Shown here: positions 49,595-61,612 of the stretch, piece by piece
Layout: each line of letters opens with the position of its first letter
How positions within the stretch are numbered: position 1 is the first letter of the stretch
Assembly: GCA_019321725.1 (NCBI GenBank)
Contig: JAGSPU010000052.1
Location: forward strand, 1,736,001-1,800,000
Direction of reading: 5' to 3'
DNA: 64,000 nt
Source of the DNA: Paulownia fortunei
Taxonomy: Eukaryota; Streptophyta; Magnoliopsida; Lamiales; Paulowniaceae
Position numbers and translations under genes: made by a program
Notes under the pieces: model-generated
The model's input: only the letters and a program-made list of their open reading frames with translations
Told to the model about the DNA's origin: nothing
Databases searched by the model: none

Positions 49595-52020
49595 TGGATT
49601 TTTGCAAGTATACTTGTGTTTCTGTTTTCCTCATAGAACTAGATTTTCCATATTCATAAACAAGGTTATCTTTCCTTATCCTGTACAAAGTAGGAAAGTT
49701 AAGAAATACTATTTAATGCGTGATTTTTTTAAGATAAATACGATTCGATTAATAGGATTATATTAAGAAATCTTATTTTAATTCATTGTAACTATATTAG
49801 GATTATGTTTAGAATTTTAAAGGGGATTAACGGTTAATTAAATGTCTTCAGCTTTTAGAATTTCGGATAACTAAGAGTTTGATAGGAATAAGGAACTTAG
49901 TCCTAATGAGGTTAGGAGTTTGAGTTTTACTACAGGTATAAATAGACAATAGGTTTTCCTATAAGTGGCTCTGTGCATGCAGTTTTTCTTATTCGGATAA
50001 ATGAACCAATTGAAATCAAGTGACATCATTTCATTTATGCATGTGGGGTCATAGAAAAAAAAAAAAAAAAGGATTTTCGGTTATAGAACTAATTTATTGG
50101 CTGTCTTGGATAATTATTTGAGGATTAATAGTCATTTGCTTTGCTTAGGACACCATTGAACAGGTTATTGCAGTCAAGATACTAAATGTGTACGAATTAG
50201 TTTTGGGTTTAAGTTGAAACGTTGAATATTTGTATGATTAGTAATATTAGACTGGAGATTAGCCCTATTATCGGCTTTGTATAAAATGAGGAAAGCTTAG
50301 CCAGTGTTTTAGAATCCAGAATAGTAAATTTTTGAAGAGGCAAGTAGTCTTAGTACTTTTCAATTATTTTTTTTACCGTTATTACATAATATGATATGGT
50401 TAATGATTTGATAAAGCTTGCTCATTATCTTGGATTCTTTTTATTTTTGAAAACAATATAAAAGTAAATGCTTTTATTTTTTAAAGACAATGAGTATTTT
50501 TAAAATAACTTGGATCAAGTATATCAACAAAATTATTTTTGTGATTGTATGATGAAGATTTACATTTTGAAATTTGATTGCTTTCGTTATATGGAGATAA
50601 ATATTATTTTTGCTAACCTTTCAAATTGACATACGTTTGTTTTGACCCCTTTTTAAGATTTTGTAATTTTTGTTTTGGCCGCCAACGGGATTATAATTGG
50701 AGTTTTTATCTTAGGCCATAGATATCCATTTAGCCGACATCCCACTATAATAGTGATCGTAGTATTTGTCTGTGAGCTAACTAAAATTATCATTTTGTTG
50801 CTTTGAGTACTTTTGTTGCATGTTTACTTGTCTCCATAAAATTGTTTTATACATTAATATTTGATTATTCTTACATATAATTGTAATATACTTGAAATTG
50901 TGTTTGTTTTATCCAGTAAAAAGGTATTGAGAATTGTTTATTAAGTATGCAACTGACTTTTACTAATATTTATCTTTAAGATAGCTAGACTCGTTCGGAG
51001 CTAAGGAAATTTGATTGGAGGATTATGTTCGAGTTTTAGGAATTTAGTTTCCGTAATTTTTGAGACTTGTAATTATTTGTTTCATTGATAAGATTTTTAG
51101 GATTTTGAGGATTTTTATATGTAAACTTATTAATAATATTATTTTCTTAGTATTTGAATAATTGACATGGAATTTTAGATGTCTTTACCACTGAACTGAT
51201 GAATTATTGAAAATTATACGCTTTTGCTCAAATTTTGAAAACAAATTCGATTTTTGAATGTTTCATGTTGTCACAGTTGTGGTGCGATGGCACAACCGTG
51301 TCGTGTTAGAATTTTTGGGCATGACGTACTGGATGTCAACCTCTAGAATTCTATTCCTATTAAATTGATACTACATATCACATTTTCTTAAAATAAATAT
51401 ATAATTAAACACACCTTTAAAGGAACAAAGAAAAATAAAGAAAAAATTAGGCCTGAAAGATTTGTTACTAATTAGTTTAAAAATGTGTTATTCAAAACAG
51501 AGAAATATTAGTATTATGATAAACATAATTTCGTCAATATTTTTTAAATAAATTTTTAACCTTAAGGCTATTTAATTTTTTCTACTTGTTCACTACGAAA
51601 CTGAAATTAAAAAAGCATAAAGATGTCATCTTACCACTTTTCTCCAATTGGTAGCGGCGAATTCTCAAATCTCTTCATAACAAGAATTGAAGTTTCTAAA
51701 ATTAAAATAGCATAACAGAATAGATAACTAGTAATAACTTCCATGTGTCCTATATCTAAATCTAACAGGGAAATTCACCAAATTCAAACACATAATCGAA
51801 CTGGATTGGCAAACCCTTGATTTGAACTAAAATGACGTTTTCTTTCGAGATAATTTGGTGCAATTTTTTTTCTTTTAAAGGTCAAGTTTAGTCTGAAAAT
51901 TTGTTAACACTTACAGAACAACAAATAGTCTCTTCTATGATGCAATAATAAGTTTCGATAATACAAAAAAAGGCATGCAACCCTTCGTGACTAACTAAAA
52001 ACTCAAGAATTTAATCTTAC
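49595..52020. other. Intergenic DNA between PP2C paralogues, with an LTR-like stretch
   Basis: AT-rich. Around 49860-50050 the sequence (AGGAACTTAGTCCTAATGAG, then GGTATAAATAGACAATAGG) resembles a copia-type LTR promoter region. Its ends could not be fixed. No open frames of note. Confidence 0.3.
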
Positions 52021-52023
52021 CGA

Positions 52024-52272
52024 TACAAAATATTGAAAATTTTGCAAGGGCAAAGCTAAAGATTACTCAAGAACATGTATCAATTTATGACTTTTGAATT
52101 TACATGGGAGCCGTTCTCATATCTAAATTGAAAAAAGTACTCTATTGTTACAAAAATATTGAAAAATTCGCAAGGGCAAAGCTAAAGATTACTCAAGAAC
52201 ATGTATCGGATTTATAACCTTTTGAATTTACACGGGCGGCGTCCCATTGTCTGAATTGAAAAAATTACTCTC
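52024..52272. repeat. 125-bp tandem duplication 3' of the second PP2C
   Basis: Two copies begin TACAAAA(A)TATTGAAAA and share CAAGGGCAAAGCTAAAGATT and ACTCAAGAACATGTATC. They lie 120-370 bases beyond the PP2C stop codon and probably fall in its 3' flank. Confidence 0.85.
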
Positions 52273-52395
52273 AAACTGACATGAATGAGTTACAAGAACG
52301 TTTAATTAATATTTTTCAATCAAATCTTCTTCATCTTACAATCCATATAGTGATCGCTTCACGAATACAACATTCTTGATATGTCTTTGAATGCA

Positions 52396-53123
52396 TTAAA
52401 CTTCATCAATTCGAACAATAATAACAGTAATGTCATCAACCTTGCCTCCTCTGTGACATCTTCCAGCCCTTCTTGATGCAATAGAATATGGGGTTTCAGC
52501 ATACTTGTCGAATGAATTGTAAAGCGCAAGATTAGCCATGTAACAAGCCTGTTCCATTAGGTCTTTCCCTTCCATTGTATCTCGACGTACAATCTCCACC
52601 ATTTCACTTGCATGCATGTTATCCAACAGCCCATCAGTCCCGGCGATGACGATGTCCCCTGGTTCCACTGACACTTCAATCTCCATGGCGATGCTCGGAT
52701 TGTCCCTTGTGTTCCCCAGTTGATAAGGGCAGTTGAATCTGCGCTGCTGTGTGGGGGATTGGTATATAACGTTGTCGTGTCTGATGACTAAAAACCCGCT
52801 GTCCCCGACGTTTGCGGCGCACAATCTGTCGCCGGAAAGTGTGATGATGCAGGCGGTGGAGGATCCTTGTGCGGTGGTGTTCTTGTATGCCTCCTGCAAA
52901 ACCCTTTTAGGGTTTACACCGCCTTTAGGTTGGTTGTTCAGAGCAAGAACCGAGTTGATCATGATCTGCCGGGCGTACTCACCGCCGTCTATTCCTACCT
53001 TGACCCACCCGCCGACGCCGTCCGCCACCCGATGGTCTGCTTCTCCGTGGAGATGAAGTGGGCGTCTTCTCCTCGTGGCTGTTTGGGGTTGTCCTTTGGT
53101 ATGTAGAAGGAAGCCGGAGTCAT
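52396..53123 (-). CDS. Second short protein phosphatase 2C, one-base loss near the start
   Basis: Paralogue of the gene at 48839-49594, same strand, about 2.8 kb upstream of it. It starts MTPASFYIPKDNPKQPRGED, carries ADGVGGWVKVGIDGGEYARQ, GSSTACIITLSGD, NVGDSGFLVIRHD, IVIAGTDGLLDNM and KVDDITVIIV, and ends FRIDEV-like VRIDEV. One base is missing in the G-run near 53030: ATCGGGTGGCGGAC should read one G longer to give IGVADGVGGW. With that base the protein is about 242 residues in one exon, with all metal-binding residues. Without it, only the 210-residue frame from an internal Met remains, which lacks the first metal ligands. Either a young lesion or a sequence error. Confidence 0.8.
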
Positions 53124-53162
53124 CTTCAAGAAAACTTTACTAATGGGGTTTGTCAAAGACTC

Positions 53163-53690
53163 CAAGTGCCGCCCTACCGCGCCGACGCGTCGATATCATC
53201 AAGAGACACATTATCAAAGAACCCATCAGTCCAATCGAAGAGATCGTCCCCAGGCTCCGGCGCGACCGTTATCTCCTCCGATGCCGCCGTTCTCCGCCCC
53301 ATAGACTTCCCCATCTGATAAGGATAATTAAAGCTGTAATGCTGCATCAGATTGTTTAAGACTTTTCTCCGATTTCTGCTCCCTAGAATCTTCTTGAGAA
53401 TGAATTAATCGGTTTAATTCTGTGATTTAGTTTTTTGGATGTTGCTGTCAAATAGATGGCGTAATCTTTATTCCGAGGAGGATTCTGTTTTTACTGAATC
53501 GAAATATCAGAGTCTATTTATATATATACTCATTCAAAAAAAAAAAAAAAAAAGCTTATAGTCGAGAAGGATTATTCAGGCGGGGCATGGATGGGAGGAC
53601 GCTTGATCCTTGGACACGTAGAGAGAATTGGAAGCATCATCGAACTCGTAGGTTTTAGGAACGACAAGCATACTGCATGAGTTTTTGCAA
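53163..53690 (-). pseudogene. PP2C gene fragment
   Basis: Two pieces of a third PP2C copy. At about 53590-53690 the minus strand reads like the N-terminal part (VPKTYEFDDASNSLYVSKD). At 53163-53350 it reads QHYSFNYPYQMGKSMGRR through TDGFFDNVSLDDIDAS. The DGVGGW region between them and the whole C-terminus are missing, and the usual IIAGTDG is altered to LFDWTDG. The fragment ends 40 bases before the start of the second PP2C, so it now lies in that gene's promoter. Confidence 0.75.
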
Positions 53691-53759
53691 TCGTACTACT
53701 GATATTTTATACACTTTCAGGGTAGTATACTTGTTGCTTAATATGAAAAATGATTAATA

Positions 53760-55020
53760 AAAATGTGATGAAATATGAGATTAAAATTAATTATTTAATA
53801 AATTTTATGTGTATTTTATATAATTATTTGAGTGATATATTAATTAAATTTTTTATCAAATGTATATTTTGATAAATAATTATGTGGATTATTATGTTTT
53901 TAACTAATTTATCTTTAACTAAATTTTTTATAAATTAGTTTAGGTTTAAATTATAATATATGATTTAAAATTTTGAATATTATAGTGAAAATATATTTTA
54001 AATATTTTAAATAAGAGAGTGTTATTATTTCAATTCCACCTATAAAGTGGGATGAATTATCCAATAAAAATTATAAATTGTGTCGGGTTTGAGTTTTATT
54101 ATAGGCTGCCATCACCAAAAGTAAATATTTAACTATGTTGAATATTTTAATATATTCAAGCTAATCAAATAAAGTAAACAAGCTCTTAATATAGTACTAT
54201 TACGATGCAATATTAATTGTTAATATGCTTTGGAATGGAGTATTTGTAGTATGCTTGTGTACCTGTTTTGGCAAACTAGATTTCTCCTTCTTACCCATAT
54301 TTATACACTAGAGTTTCTCACATTATACATTTTTTGCTATTTTATTTATATTTTACTTATATACCATATACATGACATATATTAAAAAAAAAGTCGAATA
54401 AAGCTTGTATTTAATGAATTCCAAATATTTGGCTAAGCCACAACTATAAAAAACAATAATTTAGTAGACAAAATTACGACAGCCACAATGCTACTATTAT
54501 ACAAAATTTGGGATGGACAAAACAATCCCTTCAACACGGCTAGCTGCCGCATTTAGTATATAGTTGCCCTTACATTGTATACCTACGGTATCATATAAAT
54601 GAGTCGTTTACTTCCTTGGTTGAAATGACCAGAAGTAATTGATGAAAAATAAAATAATATGTGAGATTGAAATTAAATTATCTAGAACTCATATGTACTT
54701 AGTATAATTATTTTGATGATATATTAGTCTAACATTCTTGATTACAGTATGTATTACTATATCTTTGATTAATTTATCCTTACTAAATAAGATGTTTAAA
54801 TTTATAGGTATTACAATCTAGTCACATTCAAAATATTTTTAGAGTGATTATTCATTCCACTTCTTAGGTGGGAGGTTATCCCATTTAAGTCAGTGATTTA
54901 GATCAATTTTCAATTTTTGTCATGAAACATTATCATTAAAAGTAAACGTTCTATTAAGTTGAATATTTTAATATATCTAATATAATCACATGAAGTAAAC
55001 ATACTCAATACTCAAAATGT
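53760..55020. repeat. Old direct repeat, two degenerate copies of about 400 bp
   Basis: Blocks at about 53760-54190 and 54640-55020 share, in order, TGAGATT-AAATTA, AATTATTT-GATATATTA, a CCAC-GGTGGGA-TTATCC type segment and GTTGAATATTTTAATATAT. Many substitutions and indels separate them. Probably a non-autonomous element or an old segmental repeat. Confidence 0.45.
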
Positions 55021-55261
55021 TACTCTTACTTTTATGCTGTGTTTGTCTCAAATAATTAGGTAATTAAATAGAAATCGTGTAGAATACATTAAAAATATGA
55101 ATTAGAAACAATGATAGTATCATAGTCATTGACCCTATCCACCAAATGCTGGATTAGGTGGATTCATATCTAGCCGTGCTCTCAAATGTGAACTCTCATG
55201 TGTGTCCCGCCGCCTCTTGTAAGTGGAAAAAAGGTAAGTATAATTATTATGTGAAGTGAAG

Positions 55262-55480
55262 TTGCGTAGTGGTAAAAGCATTTAGGGCATTTATGAGTGG
55301 CGGTGGTCCGAATCCCCTATAAGTTTAAAAAGACTACAGAGTTGGGGGCCATGTGTGTTGATACTCCAGATAGAAAACAGAACGAGTTGCATGTTCACCT
55401 AAATATAAGTCGTTCGTACCATACCCGCATTTAACCAATGGCTGATTTTGAAGAGTCAAATCAACTATGTCTAGGAATTA
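55262..55480 (+). mobile_element. tRNA-derived SINE candidate
   Basis: TTGCGTAGTGG (55262-55272) and GGTCCGAATCC (55305-55315) match the pol III A and B boxes with one change each and near-normal spacing. A real tRNA is excluded because the stem arms do not pair. The sequence continues about 150 bases downstream, as in plant SINEs. The 3' end and target duplication are not clear. Confidence 0.45.
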
Positions 55481-55484
55481 ATAA

Positions 55485-55691
55485 AAGTATAAGCACTTGA
55501 ACTCTAAATTATAAAAAAAAAAGGAGCAAGTATAATATAACTTTCATCGAATTAGAATACCACCATATCTTAACTCTAAGTTTAAAAAAAAAAAAAAAAG
55601 GAACAAGTATAATATAACTTTCATCGAATTAGAATACCACCATATCTAAAGTATAAGCACTTGTACTCTAAGTTATAAAAAAAAAAAAAAA
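55485..55691. repeat. Tandem A-rich repeat, about two and a half copies
   Basis: The unit AGTATAAGCACTTGAACTCT, then an A-run, GGAGCAAGTATAATATAAC and TTTCATCGAATTAGAATACC repeats with a partial third copy. The A-runs vary from 10 to 16 bases. Confidence 0.85.
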
Positions 55692-55699
55692 GTTTTTTC

Positions 55700-58380
55700 C
55701 AAGCACAGGCCTTTAGACAAAGTTAAATGAGTCCGACGTTAGGTTGCCTTACCTCTCATTCAATGTCCTTTCCTTTGAGATAAAATCTGGGCAACATTGC
55801 TTTTCTCTTTTGCATGGTGGCCTAGTTTTACTATTAATAATATAAAATTCAATATCTTTCATTCTTAATTTTGTTAATTTCCTTTCAAATTCCATAGAAA
55901 AATTTAATTTCCAAAAATAAAATAAAATATCAAATGCTCAGGATTTGACATTTATTATTGGGAATTTTTCTTCATCTTGGAGTAAGAGAAATCGCCAAAC
56001 CAAAAAGGTCTACGCCCCATCTACTTATTCATTAATTAATGCCGCAACGTACGGTTTTTATTTCCTATTGAAAACTGAAAAAAAAGGAAAGAAAAAGAAA
56101 GAGTTAATGCAAAATTTCACTTTTAGTTGTGTAAATTTTGAGTTATTGCAAAAAATATTCTTCATGTTTTTTAAAAATAATTTAGTCGTACCAATTAAAA
56201 GAAAAAGAACTCTAGACTTAAAACACAAAAATCAATATTTCCTTCAAAACCAAGAGCCCAAATTTTCTTCACATCGCACCCAAGCTAAAAGATGGGAAGA
56301 CTGGAAGAATTTTTCTCAAATAGGAAATAATTAAAAAAAATTATGGTTCTTTTAATTTGGAAATTCGGCAAAATAAGTAGATTTTGATTTGGGGGAAATA
56401 AATTACAACTTAAGGGCTTTTATATTGGGAATTCAAATGTGAGAACAATCAAATGAGAGGAAGATGAATTACAGGTTTTGAATTGGGATTAGGGCTTTTG
56501 AATTGAGGATGAAATATCGATTTTTGAATTTTTTTATCCTTCAAATTTTGGATTAATTGAGCACATGAGTTGTGCGTGTTCTTTTTCAGATAAAAATCAA
56601 ATCTATAATTCATTTTGTGACTAAATATTTCGTATTTGAAATATACAAGACTATATCTATTATATTTTAACACAAAGGAACATATATGCGTATAGATGTT
56701 TAAATAGATAGAAGATTAAATTTATTTTTGGTAAATATGAAATACTTTTTTACGCCCACCCTAAATTTATTCAACTAAAATTAAAATTTTGCCTTTTCAA
56801 ATTTATTAGTTATGTGAAGGGTAACTTACAATGCCCTTTGCATTAGATCTAAATACAACTTACAAGTAGATTTATGTGGTTTAAAAATTACATTTACATT
56901 AATATTAACAGTCCAGGTAGCAGATGGGATGAATTTAATCCATTATTCCAATAGTAATTCGACTCCAATTTGCATCAGGTAACTTCAACTTTTTGAACAA
57001 AATGTAACAAAAAACACAAATTAGTGTTAATTGTTACCCCTCAATTCATCATAATTTATTTTAGGGATAGTAATGAATCTGAGTTAAACTCGAATATGCC
57101 CTACAAATATTTTTGTTTGGGCCATTTTTGAGATCATAAATATTTCTTAAGAGTAGGTCTCAAATTTTAGTATTTTTGGACTTATGCTGACCTCATTTAG
57201 AATATATTGAAATATTTCAATGTATGTGTTTATGTGACATATAGAAAAAATATGTATACAAACTCATGGTATAATATTTATTATTATTATAATATTTTTA
57301 TTTATATTTAAAATTAAAGATATTTTTTAATAATTTTAGAATTACAAGTTGGATCTAAGTTCAGGGTGGGCATGGTGGCTCTAGGATTCAAAGAAAGTGT
57401 GCCAGATTGGGTCTCGGATTTACTTTTCATCCCCTTCTCATCCTCTCAAGTCTCAATGGTAGATTCGCCACCTTCATCGCCCTGCCGGTAGCTCCGCCAC
57501 CTCTTCATCCCGATGACAGCAGGCGGGGCTGCTCCGCCAACTCTTCCACCACATGGCAGCTGAGCCGGCATTGCCACATCTTCCCAGTTGTCTCTTCCAT
57601 TCCCATTGTCCCAGCCAAGTTTCAAATAGTCACTCACTAGGGAATGATACTGATCCCAAATTCTGCTTTTGTTCCCCTGGTATACATTGGTCCTATGCAT
57701 TAGGCTAAAACATTTTTCTTTTTCCCGTAAGAAAATTCTGGAGGGTGAGATTAAATTTTTTTATTAAGAATAATAAAAAAATATTTTCAATATTTTTAGA
57801 AATAAAATTTAAAATTTAAATTATTTTACATATAAAATTTATATTATTTTAAAATTTTAATAGAGTTGAATCCGCTTGACAGTCAGTGAGCCCTTACCTC
57901 TATCCTTATTGTAGCCATTCAACAAGAAATATAATATTCCAGCATGCTTAAAGCTTGATCACGGACAGCGAAATCTGGGAACCAGTCACGAGATCACTGT
58001 TGGAACTAACAAACCTAACTGATGAAGCTCCAAACTTCATGCCTTATATGCACCACAAAGCCACATAAATTAAGTCACAAAAAACTGTGTAAATTATGAA
58101 AAATTCTTGCCTAGACCACATCAAACTAAGTGCATGATGAGTAATAATACTTATTATGTGATTTTTGATTATTCTCCTTAAATAACAAGCAATTAAAGAA
58201 CAAGTGTGCAATTGACTTGGATGCAATATTTTGAAAAGCCGATATAATAAGCTAGTTTAAAAGTCAAATAGTTACACTTTGCAGTATAGCAAATGAACCA
58301 ATAATTTCGTGAGAGAAAGAGTGTATATAAAAACTAGACACTAATATATTCCTTTAAATATGGACTTAAACACAAAATAT
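55700..58380. other. AT-rich intergenic DNA
   Basis: No gene recognised. The 129-codon Lys-rich frame at 55945-56334 looks like A-rich composition rather than a protein. At 57400-57640 a GC-richer patch (CACCTCTTCATCCC, CTCCGCCAACTCTTCC) is open on both strands, but I see no family. Confidence 0.4.
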
Positions 58381-58389
58381 ATTTCATAT

Positions 58390-58909
58390 TGTATGATGTG
58401 GCCTGAGTTCGGCTTCGATGACATGGCTCTGGCCTAGAAAAAATTAGTCGGATATATCCTAAGGCATCGGGTAGAGAGATTAGGTCAGTTTGGGCATTGG
58501 CATTGAGATTTCCTTCCTCGAGCAATTGATGTATTGATGGTGTATCTAGCTCGCCCCTAATAAAGCCTGCTCAGGAGAAAACCATCTCCCTCAGCTCGAG
58601 TTCCGTGAAATGTGGATTTTCGTTAGGAGTAAATTGGTTATTAATAAATAAGAAGAAATATTACGTTGCATGAATCCTGTATACGAATAGAATTTATCTT
58701 TAATTCGGTTATGCCTAAAGGGAGAATTTACCTTCTCGCCCTTTGCATGCTATGGCTATAAATTGACGACATGAGGTATGACCCTTTTTTTTTTTTCCAA
58801 ACTCTTATTCTTTACTTCAATACATTTTTATTTCACCTAAAGATATCAAGTGACTGAGTTGAGAAGTGACCACGGTGGGCAACCCTCAGTGGGTGTTGTA
58901 AATGCTACA
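58390..58909. mobile_element. LTR-like element, possible solo LTR
   Basis: The block ends with TTGAGAAGTGACCACGGTGG followed by GCAACCCTCAGTGGG, which resembles the 3' end of Ty3/gypsy LTRs (a TTGAGCGTCGGAGTG-type end). A TATA-like GGCTATAAATTGACG lies about 150 bases before the end. The termini TGTA/TACA were chosen by eye. No target duplication is evident and no internal retroelement genes are nearby. Confidence 0.4.
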
Positions 58910-60410
58910 TTTGATATAGATCAATCATCCGAAATATTTGTCCTTCATCCATACATCGAGTGTAGCATGTATATTACCAACACTACTAATTATTGTTTTA
59001 TAAGAGTTAATTGGTGGAGATAAAGGATAATTGTTGCTGAGTGGGATTTCTTGGAAGAGTGCTATTTTAGTTCTCTCCATTATAACTTTCCAAAAACAAA
59101 ACATGAAAAATAATACATGCAACAAATTATGCTTTGAGAATTACATTAGTTTGTCATAATATTGAAAGTCATACAGGTATTATCTATTCTCCTTAATTCT
59201 TTAAAAGAACAAACGAGACAATGGATTTTGAGTTGAGGGAATTGATTGCAAAAGAAGGAAAATCGATCACATCAACCTTCAAGTTTGTCCATATTCGTCC
59301 CAAACCCAACCATTAGCATCGTTTCAAAAATAGTGAAAAAGTTTATCATATCAGTAAATAAAACGTGGTTCCAATTTTGTATTCCACATTCGTGTCACCT
59401 CAATTTAAAAAAAAATAAAAAATTCTAAAATCTACATAAAGGACGAATTGCCAAATTTACATTATATAGAATACGACCCAACAAAAGTGACACGAATTGA
59501 AGATAAAAAAGGACTGCCACATGGGTTCACGAGAATTGGAAATTATGGGACCTCCAGACAAACTGTTAATCATCAATGAAGACAAAAAAAAAAAAAAAAT
59601 TCTAAGTATATGGATGCAAATGGTTTTTGCCATAGCAGTTGGAACAGTTTCTGTGGTACTGTTATAAGTCGTGTGTGTTTTGGATAGAAAGACACCTGCG
59701 AATGATGGTAGATAACATGTGAACTCACATGTGAGGAGAGTAGTCTGCTATCGTTTTCGTGAAGGGGTATCACATGCATGGGCGACAATCACTGCTGGAA
59801 TTATTTTTGGAATGTTATAGATACCATTTAGTACTAATTAATTTAATTAACCTTGTAATTTAATTTATGTTCTATGATTGATTAGCTGTTGTAAGATTAG
59901 GATGTATATGATTAAATGATTGTCTGAAATCTTTAGTACGGGAAAGAATTGGAGTTAAGAAACGAACATAAATGTTGTAGTGGATTTAGTTTTACAAGAT
60001 CGGATTATTTAAATTTTGTTGGAGACTATGCAAATAGACGTATGTATCGTTGCAGAAAAAAGAATATCTATGGTAAAATATTAAGTGGTGATGATAAAGT
60101 TGTCATTAACTTATACAGATTTTGTATTTTTACAAGCTCATCATATAGTGACAATTCAAACACAATTTTTGTTGTGAAAATCATGTTGTGATCAAACGTA
60201 AATTATTAATACTTAGTATATATTATTAGTGATAATTTTGATATTGTTATTTAACATCTTGTTAATATAATTTGGAGAAAGAGATAATGCAATAACAAAA
60301 TTAGAGGTCCAGACAAAGTTTTGGCCAAGAATTGTCGTTAGGGGCTGTTCCATTTCGCCATCTTTCCATGCAAAAGACAATACAAATTCTCTCAACTTCA
60401 GGTAACATAA
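58910..60410. other. Intergenic DNA upstream of the GASA gene
   Basis: No gene recognised. An 80-codon plus-strand frame at 59949-60191 has several Cys residues but no known pattern and no signal peptide. Confidence 0.45.
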
Positions 60411-60420
60411 ACGAACAAAT

Positions 60421-60426
60421 TATAAA
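60421..60426 (+). promoter_or_regulatory. TATA box of the GASA gene
   Basis: TATAAA followed by TGCACCC, about 150 bases before the start codon. It leaves room for a 5'UTR of about 120 bases. Confidence 0.5.
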
Positions 60427-60571
60427 TGCACCCTGCCCACATTATTTCTTGTTACCTCTAGAACTGTTCTCCACTCAACAGATTTCTCTCTTCATCTACA
60501 GTTCCTTCCCTGCTGGTGACTTAGCTTGCATCAATCATCGATCGTTGTGGAGGAGAATCGATCAAGGCAAC

Positions 60572-61612
60572 ATGTGTTGTGTGAAAAGAGATTTGATCCT
60601 TTGTTTCTTGCTGATATATCTTCTGGCAGTCGAAAACCATGTAAGCAATGATCAAGTTCTAACAGCTCAATTTTTTCAGAATTATATGCTTACATTATTG
60701 CATTATATTTTTGTTCATTAAAATGTTTTATTTGATGTCATAGTTTTATTTCTAACTAAAGCTGAGCAAGATTGGTTGTACAAGATCTTCTAAGTCAAAA
60801 ACATGTTTGTCAGATTAAAGATATATATAATAGTATCAGAAATTGTTCAGGTTTTGCACATATATATATTAACCAGTACCAGTCTTTACCTTGGGCTAAT
60901 TTTTGCAGGCAACAATCATTTTTTCCCCAGCTCCTCAGCCACAACCACCAGGCACATTCCCAATGGTAAGATTTCTTATAAGGGATCAGTCTAAGCCAAA
61001 AAAAAAAAAAAAAATTAAAAAAAGAAAATCTTTTCTCATTTACTTTTTCAAGTTGCTTATCCTCTAGCTGTTTTTGTGTTCACAGTATGGTATAACTCCT
61101 GGCAGCCTTCAACCTCAGGGTAAGAATAACCACCACCCCTATCTCCACAAGCATGATTTGTAAGTAGCTATACAGGTTTCTCTTCCGAGGTTCAAGAAAG
61201 ATTACAACCATTCATGTGGTTTGGTTTTCACGTGTTGTATACCGTGTACATATGAGTCGGGGGTTGACAGGACAGTTCTCTCAACTCCATAAAATTTTTA
61301 AATTTAATATATAAATTTGTTGAATTTTCAAACTTTATCTCCTGTGAAAATATTTCTTTGACTATTATTATTAAGAAAAAAAATTTAATCTGTGTTGAAG
61401 GCATAAGTATGGTGTAAGTATTTGTGACAGAGTGTGGGGCGCGGTGCACGGTTAGATGCTCGAAAACAGCATTCAAGAAGCCATGTATGTTTTTCTGTCA
61501 GAAATGCTGTGCGAAATGCCTGTGTGTGCCCCCAGGCACTTATGGGAACAAGCAGTTCTGCCCTTGCTACAATAACTGGAAGACTAAGAGAGGAGGACCT
61601 AAGTGCCCTTGA
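60572..61612 (+). CDS. GASA/snakin family cysteine-rich peptide
   Basis: A secreted gibberellin-regulated (GASA/snakin) peptide, a family acting in growth, redox balance and defence. Four exons: 60572-60640, 60909-60965, 61086-61119, 61431-61612, giving 113 residues with no frame break. Residues 1-23 (MCCVKRDLILCFLLIYLLAV, then ENH) are a signal peptide. A short Pro/Gln-rich spacer follows (PAPQPQPPGTFPM). The C-terminal 60 residues are the GASA domain, opening ECGARCTVRC and ending RGGPKCP, with all twelve conserved cysteines, including the KCCAKC cluster. Exon 1 encodes just the signal peptide and exons 2-3 the spacer, the usual arrangement for this family. The start is the only ATG giving a signal peptide in frame with the next exon. 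Confidence 0.92.

Noticed and set aside
48890..49636. Several plus-strand frames opposite the first PP2C
   Set aside because: Shadows caused by the GC-rich PP2C coding sequence; Ser/Arg/His-rich with no family.
52733..53359. Plus-strand frames opposite the second PP2C and fragment
   Set aside because: Antisense shadows of PP2C coding sequence.
55262..55320. tRNA gene
   Set aside because: A and B boxes are present but acceptor and anticodon stems do not pair, so it is better read as a SINE head.
55485..55691. CRISPR-like array
   Set aside because: Only two and a half direct units without unique spacers, in a plant nuclear context; a simple tandem repeat.
55945..56334. 129-codon Lys-rich frame
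   Set aside because: A-rich composition, no family and no flanking gene signals.
59949..60191. Cysteine-containing small frame upstream of GASA
   Set aside because: No signal peptide, no known Cys spacing, and AT-rich context; likely chance.
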